Of a stretch of 64,000 bases of DNA, positions 18,017-26,891 are shown in pieces. The notes below the pieces were generated by a model that worked only from the letters and a program-made list of their open reading frames with translations, did no database searches and had not been told where the DNA came from. Numbering within the stretch: position 1 is the first letter of the stretch; the number at the start of each line of letters is the position of its first letter. Source of the stretch: Aquamicrobium sp. (GTDB taxonomy: Bacteria > Pseudomonadota > Alphaproteobacteria > Rhizobiales > Rhizobiaceae); contig NZ_JAMLIE010000001.1 in assembly GCF_023954335.1 (NCBI RefSeq), forward strand, positions 124,001 to 188,000, written 5' to 3'. Both the position numbers and the translations under genes were made by a program.

Positions 18017-18583
18017 ATGGAAGACCGGATCACGGCGCTGGATCTGAAGCCCTCCGACAATCTGTCGGACGACACGAAGGCCTATTTCGACAAGTGCGTG
18101 GAGAAGCTCGGCATGGTGCCGAACGTGCTTCTCGCCTACGCCTTCGACGAGAAGAAGCTGCGCGCCTTCTCCGACATGTACAATGACCTGATGCTGGGCG
18201 ATTCCGGCCTTTCCAAGCTGGAGCGCGAGATGATCGCGGTCGCGGTCTCGTCGGTGAACAAATGCTATTACTGCCTCACCGCCCACGGCGCGGCGGTGCG
18301 CCAGCTTTCGGGCAACCCGGCGCTGGGCGAGCAGCTGGTGATGAACTACCGCGCCGCGCCTCTGTCGCTCCGGCACAAGGCGATGCTCGATTTCGCCGTC
18401 AAGCTGACCGAGCGGCCCGACCGGATCGAGGACCGGGACCGGCAGGCGCTGCGCGACGCCGGCTTCTCCGACCGCGACATCTGGGACATCTCGGCGGCCG
18501 CCTCGTTCTACAACATGTCGAACCGCATGGCCGCGGCCGTCGACATGCGACCGAACGGCGAATACCACGCCATGGCGCGCTGA
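18017..18583 (+). CDS. Peroxidase-related (AhpD-like, carboxymuconolactone decarboxylase fold) protein
   Basis: A 188-residue protein of the AhpD-like peroxidase-related family. The redox motif is in NKCYYCLTAHG, a CxxC followed by the family histidine. The helices around LSKLEREMIAVAVSS and SLRHKAMLDFAVKL are typical. Such proteins can act as thiol-dependent peroxidases, but this subfamily's substrate is not established. ATG 18017 is preceded by AGGGAG at 18003-18008. It is divergent from the GDH gene, with a 110-base intergenic region between them. Confidence 0.87.
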   Translation: MEDRITALDLKPSDNLSDDTKAYFDKCVEKLGMVPNVLLAYAFDEKKLRAFSDMYNDLMLGDSGLSKLEREMIAVAVSSVNKCYYCLTAHGAAVRQLSGNPALGEQLVMNYRAAPLSLRHKAMLDFAVKLTERPDRIEDRDRQALRDAGFSDRDIWDISAAASFYNMSNRMAAAVDMRPNGEYHAMAR

Positions 18584-18590
18584 AGCGACC

Positions 18591-19202
18591 TCAGCGCGTC
18601 GCGATCGCCGCCGCCGCGCCGGCCATGGTGGCGGCGCTGACCCGGTTGGCGGCGCGCACCGCCCGCGCGCTCCGGAGCATGCGGCGCGCCTGCACGGCCG
18701 CCGCCACCCAGGCGAGGTCGATGACGACCAGCACCAGCGCCATGGTCAGCGTCAGCCCGGCCCAGTCGCCGAGGGTGATGGCGCGCAGGTCGACGATGGT
18801 CGGCAGGAGCGCCATGTAGAACATCATGATCTTGGGGTTGCCGAGCGTCACCGCCATGCCGGCGAAGAACAGCTTCCACGGCGATCGCGCGTCCGGCATC
18901 TCGCCCTCGCGGATCACGACCGGGGCGCTCCACATCTTCCACGCCAGCCAGACGAGATAGGCGACGCCCGCCCATTTCAGCGCCACGAAGGCGAGATGGA
19001 AGGTCTGGGCGAGGAAAGCGAGGCCGAACACGGCCATCGACAGCCAGACCGCCTCGCCGATCCACATCGCCGCGAGGAAGGGAAAGACGCCGCGAAAGCC
19101 CGACGAGACCACGCGCGCCACCAGTGCGACGATCGACGGGCCGGGCGAGCCGGCGGCGACGAACAACGCGGCGGCGAAGATGGCGAGCGAGGCGAGGTCC
19201 AT
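18591..19202 (-). CDS. LysE/RhtB-family exporter (first of two)
   Basis: A 203-residue protein with about six membrane segments. It begins MDLASLAIFAAALFVAAGSPGPSI, carrying the PGP motif at the end of the first segment that is diagnostic of LysE/RhtB amino-acid and homoserine exporters. The middle shows FHLAFVALKWAGVAYLVWLAWKMW and VTLGNPKIMMFYMALLP, also standard for the family. The substrate cannot be told. The gene is 16 bases downstream of a second member of the same family and probably shares its transcript. Confidence 0.9.
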   Translation of the reverse strand: MDLASLAIFAAALFVAAGSPGPSIVALVARVVSSGFRGVFPFLAAMWIGEAVWLSMAVFGLAFLAQTFHLAFVALKWAGVAYLVWLAWKMWSAPVVIREGEMPDARSPWKLFFAGMAVTLGNPKIMMFYMALLPTIVDLRAITLGDWAGLTLTMALVLVVIDLAWVAAAVQARRMLRSARAVRAANRVSAATMAGAAAAIATR

Positions 19203-19218
19203 CGAGCGGGCTCCCGGA

Positions 19219-19830
19219 TCAGCGCGACGACAGCGCGAGCCTCAAGCCCAGCAGCGCGAAGGCGGCGGCGAAGGTGCGGCGCAGCCACGCCATGGCGACG
19301 CGGCTCGACAGCACACGGCCGCGCACCTGAGCCGCCAGGAGCCCGTAGACGACGAACACGGCGAAGGTCATCGCCATGAAGACGAGGCCGAGCCAGATCA
19401 TCGTCGCGGTCGGACTGGCGGCGTCGAGCGGCACGAATTGCGGCAGGAAGGCGAGGAAGAAGATCGACAGCTTCGGGTTGAGGATGTTGAGGAGAACGCC
19501 GCGCCGCACGATGGCGGCATGCGACAGCGTCTCCTTCTGCGGCTCGGCGTTGAGCAGGCCGTTCTCCTTCAGCGTGCCCCACGCCATCCACAGGAGATAG
19601 GCGACGCCGGCGAACTTGACGATCTGGAACAGCACCGCGCTGGTGTGCATCAGCGCGGCGAGGCCGAGGATGGCCGCGGCCATGTGCGGCACGATGCCGA
19701 GCGTGCAGCCGAAGGCAGCCGAGACCGACGCGGCACCGCCGCGCCCGAGCGCCACGGCGAGCGTGTAGATCACCCCGGTGCCGGGCGAGGCGACGACGAT
19801 CAGCGCGGTGAGCAGAAATGCGGGGTCCAT
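19219..19830 (-). CDS. LysE/RhtB-family exporter (second of two)
   Basis: A 203-residue paralogue of the downstream gene, with ASPGTGVIYTLAVALGRGG in place of the usual PGP motif, VKFAGVAYLLWMAWGTLKE, and NILNPKLSIFFLAFLPQFV, the last typical of the RhtB branch. About six membrane segments. Both genes have the same length but differ clearly in sequence, so this is an old duplication rather than a recent tandem copy. Likely exports an amino acid or derivative; substrate unknown. Confidence 0.9.
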   Translation of the reverse strand: MDPAFLLTALIVVASPGTGVIYTLAVALGRGGAASVSAAFGCTLGIVPHMAAAILGLAALMHTSAVLFQIVKFAGVAYLLWMAWGTLKENGLLNAEPQKETLSHAAIVRRGVLLNILNPKLSIFFLAFLPQFVPLDAASPTATMIWLGLVFMAMTFAVFVVYGLLAAQVRGRVLSSRVAMAWLRRTFAAAFALLGLRLALSSR

Positions 19831-19902
19831 GGGCGGCCTCCTCCGAAGCCCGCATCATCGCGCCGCCGCCGCCGCTGTCAATCCGGCTTCGGCAAGCCGT
19901 GC

Positions 19903-20298
19903 CTAAAGATAGCGACCGCCGCGCTGGAGCACCTCGATCTCGTAGCCGTCGGGATCGGCGATGAAGAAGAAGCGGGCGATCACCTCGCCGCCCGGCGCGA
20001 AGTCGACCAGCTTGCGCGGGGCGAGGCCGGCCGCCGAAAGCCGCGCATGCTCGGCGTCGACGTCCTCGACCGAGACGGCGAGATGCCCGTAGCCGTCGCC
20101 GCGCTCATAAGGCTGCTCGCGCCCCTTGTTGATGGTCAGCTCCAGCTCGAAGCCGGTCTCGGCATTGGCGAGATAGACGAGGGTGAAGCTCTCGAAATCC
20201 AGCCGCTGCGCCACCTTCAGCCCGAACGCCTGCCCGTAGAACGCCACCGACCGCTCTTCATCGAGAACGCGGATCATCGAATGGATCATCTTGGCCAT
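19903..20298 (-). CDS. Glyoxalase I-like (lactoylglutathione lyase-type) protein
   Basis: A 131-residue VOC-superfamily protein. It begins MAKMIHSMIRVLDEERSVAFY, matching glyoxalase I, with a metal-ligand histidine in IHSMIRV. A second ligand glutamate is expected in FELELTINKG, then YGHLAVSVEDVD (histidine) and the final DPDGYEIEVLQ (glutamate). These four fit the metal site of glyoxalase I, which converts the methylglyoxal-glutathione hemithioacetal to lactoylglutathione. ATG 20298 follows a GGAGG about 5 bases upstream; an in-frame ATG at 20358 is less likely. Confidence 0.85.
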   Translation of the reverse strand: MAKMIHSMIRVLDEERSVAFYGQAFGLKVAQRLDFESFTLVYLANAETGFELELTINKGREQPYERGDGYGHLAVSVEDVDAEHARLSAAGLAPRKLVDFAPGGEVIARFFFIADPDGYEIEVLQRGGRYL

Positions 20299-20467
20299 CG
20301 AACGCCTCCTTTGCCTAAACCCAACACGAAAACGGCGACCGAAGCGGCCGCCGTCCAATTCGTCAACCCCGGCCGAAGGCCGAGCCCGCGACTGCGGGCC
20401 GCCGGTCGTCCGGCGCGCCCGCGCAGGGCCAGCCGCCGCCGGCGGCGGTGCGGCCCGTGAGCGAAAA

Positions 20468-22294
20468 TCAAGCCGCCCCGGCGACCCGGCTCTTCTCGAA
20501 ACGCTTGCGCTCGTGGGTGTCGAGATAGAGCTTCCGCAGGCGGATCGACTTCGGCGTCACCTCGACCAGCTCGTCGTCCTGGATCCAGGCCAGCGCCCGC
20601 TCCAGCGTCATCCGAATCGGCGGGGTGAGCTTGACGGCCTCGTCCTTGCCGGCGGCGCGGATGTTGGTCAGCTTCTTGCCCTTCAAGACGTTGACCTCGA
20701 GGTCGTTGTCGCGGGAGTGGATGCCGATGATCATGCCGGCATAGACCTTGACGCCCGGATCGATGACCATCGGGCCGCGATCCTCGAGGTTCCACAGCGC
20801 GTAGGCCACGGCCTCGCCCGCCTCGTTGGCGATCAGCACGCCGTTGATGCGGCCGGGCAGCTCGCCCTTGTAGGGCTGGTATTCGTGGAACAGCCGGTTC
20901 ATCACCGCCGTGCCGCGCGTGTCGGTCAGAAGCTCCGACTGGTAGCCGATCAGCCCGCGCGTCGGCGCGTGGAAGACGAGGCGCTGGCGGTCGCCGCCCG
21001 AGGGGCGCAGCTCGACCATCTCGGCCTTGCGCTCGCTCATCTTCTGGACGACGATTCCGGCATGCTCCTCGTCGACGTCGATGACGACCTCCTCGACCGG
21101 CTCCAGGAGCTGGCCGTTCGCGTCCTTCTGCATGACGACGCGCGGCCGCGACACGGCGAGCTCGAAGCCCTCGCGGCGCATGGTCTCGATCAGCACCGCG
21201 AGCTGAAGCTCGCCGCGGCCGGAGACGTAGAACGAATCCTTGTCGGCCGATTCCTCGATCTTGAGCGCGACGTTGCCCTCGGCCTCGCGCAGCAGGCGGT
21301 CGCGGATGACGCGGCTCGTCACCTTGTCTCCTTCGGTGCCGGCGAGCGGCGAATCGTTGACGAGGAACGACATGGTCACGGTCGGCGGATCGATGGGCTG
21401 GGCCTTCAGCGGCTCCGTCACCGCCGGGTCGCAGAACGTGTCGGCGACCGTGCCCTTGGAAAGGCCGGCGATGGCGACGATGTCGCCCGCCTGCGCTTCC
21501 TCGATCGGCTGCCGCTCGATGCCGCGGAAGGCGAGGATCTTGGAGACGCGCCCGGTCTCCAGCAGCGAGCCGTCGTGATGCAGCACCTTGACCGCCTGGT
21601 TGGGCTTCAGGCTGCCCGATTCGATGCGGCCGGTGATGATGCGCCCGAGGAACGGGTTGGCCTCGAGGATGGTACCGATCATGCGGAACGGGCCGTCGCC
21701 GACATTCGGCTCCGGCACGTGGCGCAGCACGAGGTCGAACAGGGGCGCGAGGCCCGTGTCCTTGGGTCCCTCCGGGCTCTCCGCCATCCAGCCGTCGCGG
21801 CCCGAGCCGTAGAGGATCGGGAAGTCGAGCTGCTCGTCGGTGGCGTCGAGCGCGGCGAACAGGTCGAACACCTCGTTGATGACCTCGACATGGCGCGCGT
21901 CGGGCCGGTCGATCTTGTTGATGGCGACGATGGGCTTCAGGCCGACCTTCAGCGCCTTGCCGACGACGAACTTGGTCTGCGGCATCGGCCCTTCGGCCGC
22001 GTCGACCAGCACGATGGCGCCGTCGACCATGTTCAGGATGCGCTCGACCTCGCCGCCGAAATCGGCATGGCCGGGCGTGTCGACGATGTTGATGCGCGTG
22101 TCCTTCCACTCGACCGAGGTGGCCTTGGCGAGGATGGTGATGCCGCGCTCCTTCTCGATGTCGCCGGAATCCATGACGCGCTCGGCGACGCGCTGGTTGT
22201 CGCGGACCGAGCCGGACTGCTTCAGGAGCGCATCGACGAGCGTGGTCTTTCCATGATCGACATGCGCGATGATCGCGATGTTTCGAAGCTTCAT
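20468..22294 (-). CDS. typA: Translational GTPase TypA/BipA
   Basis: A 608-residue ribosome-associated GTPase related to EF-G, involved in ribosome assembly and stress adaptation. The G1 motif is AHVDHGKT near the N-terminus, with GITILAK (switch I), DTPGHADFGGEV (G3) and NKIDRPDAR (G4). The C-terminal half shows SGRGELQLAVLIETMRREG and APTRGLIGYQSE, typical of TypA. The start at 22294 places MKLRNIAIIAHVDHGK at the N-terminus, as in the family; a longer frame to 22390 has no similarity. Confidence 0.97.
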   Translation of the reverse strand: MKLRNIAIIAHVDHGKTTLVDALLKQSGSVRDNQRVAERVMDSGDIEKERGITILAKATSVEWKDTRINIVDTPGHADFGGEVERILNMVDGAIVLVDAAEGPMPQTKFVVGKALKVGLKPIVAINKIDRPDARHVEVINEVFDLFAALDATDEQLDFPILYGSGRDGWMAESPEGPKDTGLAPLFDLVLRHVPEPNVGDGPFRMIGTILEANPFLGRIITGRIESGSLKPNQAVKVLHHDGSLLETGRVSKILAFRGIERQPIEEAQAGDIVAIAGLSKGTVADTFCDPAVTEPLKAQPIDPPTVTMSFLVNDSPLAGTEGDKVTSRVIRDRLLREAEGNVALKIEESADKDSFYVSGRGELQLAVLIETMRREGFELAVSRPRVVMQKDANGQLLEPVEEVVIDVDEEHAGIVVQKMSERKAEMVELRPSGGDRQRLVFHAPTRGLIGYQSELLTDTRGTAVMNRLFHEYQPYKGELPGRINGVLIANEAGEAVAYALWNLEDRGPMVIDPGVKVYAGMIIGIHSRDNDLEVNVLKGKKLTNIRAAGKDEAVKLTPPIRMTLERALAWIQDDELVEVTPKSIRLRKLYLDTHERKRFEKSRVAGAA

Positions 22295-22582
22295 AGGGGT
22301 CTCTGGGGTTCGGCCGCGCAGCAGGGCACAGGCGCTTTCGGGAGGGGCCTCATACAGGTTTTTTCGCAGTTGCGAAAGGGGTGCGGGCAAAAAGCGTCGA
22401 TCCGGCCGAGCAGCGGGCGTTCTGAAGAACGCTGCTTACGCTGCTCCCGCTTATTTCCTTGGCCGCATTTATGCGAAGTCGGAGGATTCCGTCGGACTGC
22501 AAAATACTCCGGCGACGGCACGATTTCTTGAAACCTCGTTAACCTTCGCGCGTTATCCTCGGCACCGCGGAGAAACCTTGGC
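22295..22582. promoter_or_regulatory. Longest intergenic region (288 bp) between typA and a small secreted-protein gene
   Basis: A comparatively AT-rich stretch that must hold the divergent promoters. Two small dyads are visible: TTTCGCA-GT-TGCGAAA near 22362-22377 and GCGTTCT-GA-AGAACGC at 22417-22432. I could not assign either to a known regulator. No gene or RNA is recognisable here. Confidence 0.4.
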
Positions 22583-22840
22583 ATGACGCTTTCCAGACGC
22601 ACGATCACCCTCGGTACGGCCGCCGCGCTCATCGCGCTGGCCGGCGTTGAGGCCGTGTCGTCCGCGCCTTCGCCGGTCGTCGCCGAACCCACTATCGCCG
22701 GGAGCGTGCGCGACGACGCTTGGCGTCCGGGCATGGACGGCGTCGACATGGCGGCGATCACCGGGCCGAAGGGCTCGGCCGCGGGCACCGTGCCCGCCTG
22801 CGCCGATCCCGCTCGCCGGGGCGACCTGCGTCCCTGCTGA
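22583..22840 (+). CDS. Small predicted secreted protein, unknown function
   Basis: An 85-residue protein starting MTLSRRTITLGTAAALIALAG, with a twin-arginine-like basic start and one hydrophobic segment, probably a signal peptide ending near VSSAPSPVVAEP. The mature part is short, rich in Gly, Ala and Asp, and has cysteines near the end (PACADPARRGDLRPC). I do not recognise it. Coding potential is supported by its signal-peptide form and position, not by similarity. Confidence 0.5.
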   Translation: MTLSRRTITLGTAAALIALAGVEAVSSAPSPVVAEPTIAGSVRDDAWRPGMDGVDMAAITGPKGSAAGTVPACADPARRGDLRPC

Positions 22841-22864
22841 GCCGTTCCAGTTAAGCCGGCCTCC

Positions 22865-24919
22865 TCAGGCCAGCCCGCGCTTTTCCATCATCGCCTCGGG
22901 CGACGGCATCTTGCCGCGGAAGGCGCGGTAGAGCTCTTCCGGGTCGCGCGTGCCGCCGGCGGCGTAGATATGCGCGCGCAGCTTTTCAGCCAGCCCGGCA
23001 TCGAACACGTCGCCCGTCTCCTCGAAGGCCGAGAAGGCGTCGGCGTCGAGCACTTCCGACCACATGTAGGAATAGTAGCCGGCCGAATAGCCGTCGCCGG
23101 AGAAGACGTGGAGGAAATGCGGCGTGGCGTGGCGCATGGCGATCTCGTCCGGCATGCCGAGCCGCTTGAGCGTCTCGGCCTCGAAGGCGAGCGGATCCGC
23201 GGGCGCTTCGCCTCGCGAATGATAGGCCATGTCGACCAGCGCCGAGGCGGCGAACTCGACCGTGGCGAAGCCGGCGTTGAAATTCTGCGCCTTGAGCATC
23301 TTCTCGACCAGCGCCGCCGGCATCGGCGCGCCGGTCTCATGGTGGACAGCGTGCTTTTCGAGGATCGCGGGAGCGGTCAGCCAGTGCTCGTAGAGCTGCG
23401 ACGGCAGCTCGACAAAGTCGCGCGACACGGCGGTGCCGGACACTGACGGCCAGCGCGCCTCGGAGAGCATGCCGTGCAGCGCGTGGCCGAATTCGTGGAA
23501 CAGCGTGCGCGCCTCGTCCATAGACAGCAGCGCCGGCTTGCCCTTCGGCGGCTTGGCGAAGTTCATGACGTTGTAGACGATCGGCGTCGCCCCCTCGCCC
23601 AGACGATGCGCCGACTGCAACGAACTCATCCATGCGCCGGAGCGCTTCGACGGCCGGCTGAAATAGTCGGCGACGAACACGGCGCGATGCGAGCCGTCGG
23701 CGTTCTTCACCTCGAAGACGCGCGCGTCCTCGTGCCAGACGGGAACGCCCTTCCTTTCTTCGAAGGTGAGGCCGAACAGCCGCCCGGCGACGTCGAGAGA
23801 GGCGTCGACGATGCGTTCGAGCTGGAGATAGGGCTTCAGCTCGGCCTCGTCGAAATCGTACTTCTCGATCCGGAGCCTTTCCTGCCAGTAGCGCCAGTCG
23901 GCGGCGGCGAGCGGCGCGTTGTCGCCGGCCTGCGCCGCGAGCCGCCGCAATTCGGCGCGCTCCTCGCCGGCCTTGGCCCGCGCCTTCTCCCACACGGGTT
24001 CGAGCAGCGCCAGCACGGCGGCCGGCGTCTTGGCCATGGTGTCGTCGAGCTTCAGCGCCGCATAGCTGTCATAGCCGAGCAGCCGCGCCTTTTCCGCGCG
24101 CAGCGCCAGCGTCTCCTTCACCACCGCGCCGTTGTCGCTCGCGCCGCCGTTGGCGCCGCGCCGGGTGAACGCGGCAAACGCCTTCTCGCGCAGGTCGCAC
24201 CGGGCCGAAAACGACAGGAACGGCTCGACGATGGAGCGCGACAGCGTCACCGCATAGCGCCCGGCCTCGCCACGCGCCGCGGCCGCCTCGGCCATCGCGC
24301 TCGTCAGGAAATCCGGCAGGCCGGCGAGGTCGTCGCCCGCGTCGAGGAAGAGCGCCCAGCCGGCCTCGTCGGCGAGCACGTTCTGCCCGAACTGCGCGCC
24401 CAGCGAGGCCAGCCGCTCGTTGATCGCGGCAAGCCGCGCCTTGTCCTGCGGCCCGAGCTTCGCGCCGGCCTTGACGAAGCGCTTCCACGTCTTTTCCAGC
24501 ACCCGTACCGTCTCGGCATCGAGGCGAAGCGTCGCGCGCGCCTGATAAAGCGCGTCGATGCGCGAGAACAGCGCCGCGTTCATGTGGACGGCGGAGAAAT
24601 GCCGCGACATCTTCGGCGCGATCTCGCGCTCCAGCGCCTGGATGTCCTTGTCGGTATGCGCGCCGGCACGGCACCAGAAGATCGCCGAGACCCGGTCGAG
24701 CGCTTCGCCCGCAAGCTCCAGCGCCTCCAGCGTATTGCCGATCGTCGGCGCTTCACGGTTGTCAGCGATCGCCGCGATCTCGGCCTCGTGCGCCGCCAGC
24801 GCGGCGTCGAAGACCGGGGCGAAGTCGCCGTCGGCAATGGCGGGGAAATCCGGCAGGCCGAGCGGCCCCGTCCAGTGCGTCAGCGGATGGCGGGCGAGAT
24901 CGGGCGTGGCGACGGGCAT
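22865..24919 (-). CDS. dcp: M3-family metallopeptidase, peptidyl-dipeptidase Dcp type
   Basis: A 684-residue zinc peptidase that removes dipeptides from the C-termini of oligopeptides. The zinc site is HEFGHALHG within ARTLFHEFGHALHGMLSEAR, with the downstream family motif ELPSQLYEHWL carrying the third ligand region. The C-terminal SGDGYSAGYYSYMWSEVLD is standard for M3 enzymes. Start ATG 24919 has GGAGG at the right distance upstream on the minus strand. The length matches Dcp and oligopeptidase A; the two are hard to separate by eye. No signal peptide, so it is probably cytoplasmic. Confidence 0.9.
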   Translation of the reverse strand: MPVATPDLARHPLTHWTGPLGLPDFPAIADGDFAPVFDAALAAHEAEIAAIADNREAPTIGNTLEALELAGEALDRVSAIFWCRAGAHTDKDIQALEREIAPKMSRHFSAVHMNAALFSRIDALYQARATLRLDAETVRVLEKTWKRFVKAGAKLGPQDKARLAAINERLASLGAQFGQNVLADEAGWALFLDAGDDLAGLPDFLTSAMAEAAAARGEAGRYAVTLSRSIVEPFLSFSARCDLREKAFAAFTRRGANGGASDNGAVVKETLALRAEKARLLGYDSYAALKLDDTMAKTPAAVLALLEPVWEKARAKAGEERAELRRLAAQAGDNAPLAAADWRYWQERLRIEKYDFDEAELKPYLQLERIVDASLDVAGRLFGLTFEERKGVPVWHEDARVFEVKNADGSHRAVFVADYFSRPSKRSGAWMSSLQSAHRLGEGATPIVYNVMNFAKPPKGKPALLSMDEARTLFHEFGHALHGMLSEARWPSVSGTAVSRDFVELPSQLYEHWLTAPAILEKHAVHHETGAPMPAALVEKMLKAQNFNAGFATVEFAASALVDMAYHSRGEAPADPLAFEAETLKRLGMPDEIAMRHATPHFLHVFSGDGYSAGYYSYMWSEVLDADAFSAFEETGDVFDAGLAEKLRAHIYAAGGTRDPEELYRAFRGKMPSPEAMMEKRGLA

Positions 24920-25071
24920 GAAGACCTCCGGCAGGACGGACAGGAACGGCGGCGCGGACGACTCGCGCGACGACCTGCCCGATTTAGGCATGGGGCCGCC
25001 GATGCGCAACGGCCCTGCGCTTCGACAAGGCAGCCATGCAGCGGCGCGATTGACCGGCCTGTCCCTTGATC

Positions 25072-25102
25072 GTAAGGAATAGAGATAATAAGGATTCCTT
25101 AC
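25072..25102 (+). promoter_or_regulatory. Probable MarR operator upstream of the marR-efflux operon
   Basis: GTAAGGAAT (25072-25080) and ATTCCTTAC (25094-25102) form a perfect 9-bp dyad with centres two helical turns apart. Inside, TAAGGA-T-TCCTTA (25089-25101) forms a tighter dyad, giving three TAAGGA half-sites. The ribosome-binding AAGGA (25090-25094) lies inside the operator, so bound repressor would cover both promoter and start region. Confidence 0.75.
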
Positions 25103-25104
25103 AA

Positions 25105-25626
25105 ATGCCCGCCCGGTACAGCCCCGACACGATCGGCTTCCTGATCGCCGACACCGCCCGCCTGTTGCGCGCCGAGTTCGACCGCCGCACCGACGCGGCC
25201 GGCCTCGGCCTGACGCCGGCCGAGGCGCGCACGCTTTCCCATGTCGCGCGCGTCGGCCCGGTCCGGCAGGCCGCGCTGGCCGAACGGATGGGCATCGAGG
25301 CGATGACGCTGAGCGCCTGCCTCGACCGGCTGGAGGCGCAGGGCTACGTCCAGCGCGAGGCCGATCCGTCCGACCGCCGCGCCAAGCTCGTCGACACGAC
25401 CGAGGCAGCCGGGCAGGCGCTCGACCAGATCTTCGCCGTCAGCGCCGTGATGCGCGCGGACATGACGGAAGGCCTCGACGCCGGCAAGGTCGAGGAGCTG
25501 CGCCAGATGCTGATCGCGATCCGCCGCAGGCTCGTCGCCATGCGACCGGACTGCGCCAGGGGGAGCGCCCCGGGAAGTGCCCAAGGGACCCCCCGGGGGA
25601 ACGTCCAGGAGAGCATCGCGCAATGA
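25105..25626 (+). CDS. MarR-family transcriptional repressor
   Basis: A 173-residue winged-helix regulator. The recognition region reads QAALAERMGIEAMTLSACLDRLEAQGYVQREADPSDRRAKLVDTTEAA, a classic MarR helix-turn-helix plus wing (DPSDRRAK). The last ~30 residues form a Gly/Ser/Pro-rich tail that is unusual and unlikely to be folded. ATG 25105 is chosen because AAGGA lies 10 bases upstream and the protein then begins in the first helix. The stop overlaps the next start (ATGA at 25623-25626). It very likely represses itself and the downstream efflux gene through the dyad at 25072-25102. Confidence 0.92.
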   Translation: MPARYSPDTIGFLIADTARLLRAEFDRRTDAAGLGLTPAEARTLSHVARVGPVRQAALAERMGIEAMTLSACLDRLEAQGYVQREADPSDRRAKLVDTTEAAGQALDQIFAVSAVMRADMTEGLDAGKVEELRQMLIAIRRRLVAMRPDCARGSAPGSAQGTPRGNVQESIAQ

Positions 25627-26885
25627 ACGTCCTTCCCTCCCGGCCGGAGGCGGCCGCGCCCGCGATGAGCGAGCGCCGTGTCGGCCTGATCGGCGCGCTC
25701 CTCGTCGCCATCGGCCCGGTCTCCATGGCGCTGTTCACTCCGGCCATGCCGCAGATCACCCACGACTTCGCCACCACCGATTCGATGGTGAAGATGACCG
25801 TCTCGCTCTATTTCGCCGGCTTCGCGCTCGCCCAGCTCGTCTGCGGCCCGCTGTCCGACGGCTTCGGGCGCAAGCCGGTGATCATGGCCTTCATGGCCAT
25901 CTATCTCGTCGCCAGCGTCGTCGCGCTCGTCTCGCCCACCATCGAGGTGCTGATCCTCGCCCGCTTCCTGCAAGGGATCGGCGGATCGGTCGGCGTCGCC
26001 ATCGCCCGCGCCGTGGTGCGCGATCTCTATGTCGGCGAAGGCTCGGCCCGCATCATGAACCTGATCGGGCTGATCCTCGGCATCGGGCCGGCCTTCGCCC
26101 CGACGCTCGGCGGCATCACCATGGAGCTGTTCGGCTGGCACGCGATCTTCGTGCTGATGGTGCTGTTCGGCATCACTGTGGCCCTGATCTGCCACTACGC
26201 GCTGAAGGAGACCGTGGCGCGCGACCTGTCCCGCATCCGCCCGCGCGCGCTGGTCGCCTCCTATGGCCGGCTGTTCTCCAGCGGCTACTTCATGGCCTGC
26301 GGCCTCGTCATGGCCGGCGGCATCGGCGCGTTCTACACGCTCGCCGTGGTCATGCCCTTCATCCTGATGAACCGGATCGGCCTGTCGCCGATGACCTTCG
26401 GCCTGACCATGCTCCTGCAGTCGGGCTCGTTCTTCGCCGGCTCGCTGACGGTGCGCCAGACCATCGGCCGCTTCGGCGCCTATCGCATCCTGCCCTTCGG
26501 CATCGCCTGCATCGTCGCCGGCAGCCTCGGCCTCGCCGTGCTGCTGCGCGTCTTCGAGCCGACCTTCTGGCTGGTGATGGCTCCGGTCATGCTCTACGCC
26601 TTCGGCGGCGCCTTCGTCATGCCGGCCATGTCGACGGCCTCGCTCGCGCCCTTTCCGCACATGGCGGGCGCGGCCAGCGCGCTCAGCGGCTTCCTGCAGA
26701 TGGGCGGGGGGCTTGTCGGCGGGCTGTTCGCCGGCCTGTTCGTCGATCCGGTGGTGGCGCTGGCGACGGTGATTCCCGGCCTCGGCCTCGTCACGCTCGC
26801 CTCGTGGCTGTGGTGGCGCAGCCTGCCGGAGCCGGCCATGGCCGGCATCGTCCTCGCGCCTCGCGCGGGGCCGCCCGGCCCCTGA
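25623..26885 (+). CDS. Bcr/CflA-family MFS drug efflux transporter
   Basis: A 420-residue proton-driven exporter with 12 predicted membrane segments. MALFTPAMPQITHDFATTDSMVK and CGPLSDGFGRKPVIM (the MFS loop 2-3 motif with D, G, R and K) are typical of the DHA1 Bcr/CflA group, as is ARFLQGIGGSVGVAIARAVVRDLY. Substrates of the group include bicyclomycin and chloramphenicol, but none can be assigned here. It overlaps the marR stop and should be induced when MarR is released. Confidence 0.92.
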   Translation: MNVLPSRPEAAAPAMSERRVGLIGALLVAIGPVSMALFTPAMPQITHDFATTDSMVKMTVSLYFAGFALAQLVCGPLSDGFGRKPVIMAFMAIYLVASVVALVSPTIEVLILARFLQGIGGSVGVAIARAVVRDLYVGEGSARIMNLIGLILGIGPAFAPTLGGITMELFGWHAIFVLMVLFGITVALICHYALKETVARDLSRIRPRALVASYGRLFSSGYFMACGLVMAGGIGAFYTLAVVMPFILMNRIGLSPMTFGLTMLLQSGSFFAGSLTVRQTIGRFGAYRILPFGIACIVAGSLGLAVLLRVFEPTFWLVMAPVMLYAFGGAFVMPAMSTASLAPFPHMAGAASALSGFLQMGGGLVGGLFAGLFVDPVVALATVIPGLGLVTLASWLWWRSLPEPAMAGIVLAPRAGPPGP

Positions 26886-26891
26886 GCCCGG

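Noticed and set aside
18591..19830. Recent tandem duplication of LysE genes
   Set aside because: The two proteins differ in most positions, so the pair is old and ordinary.
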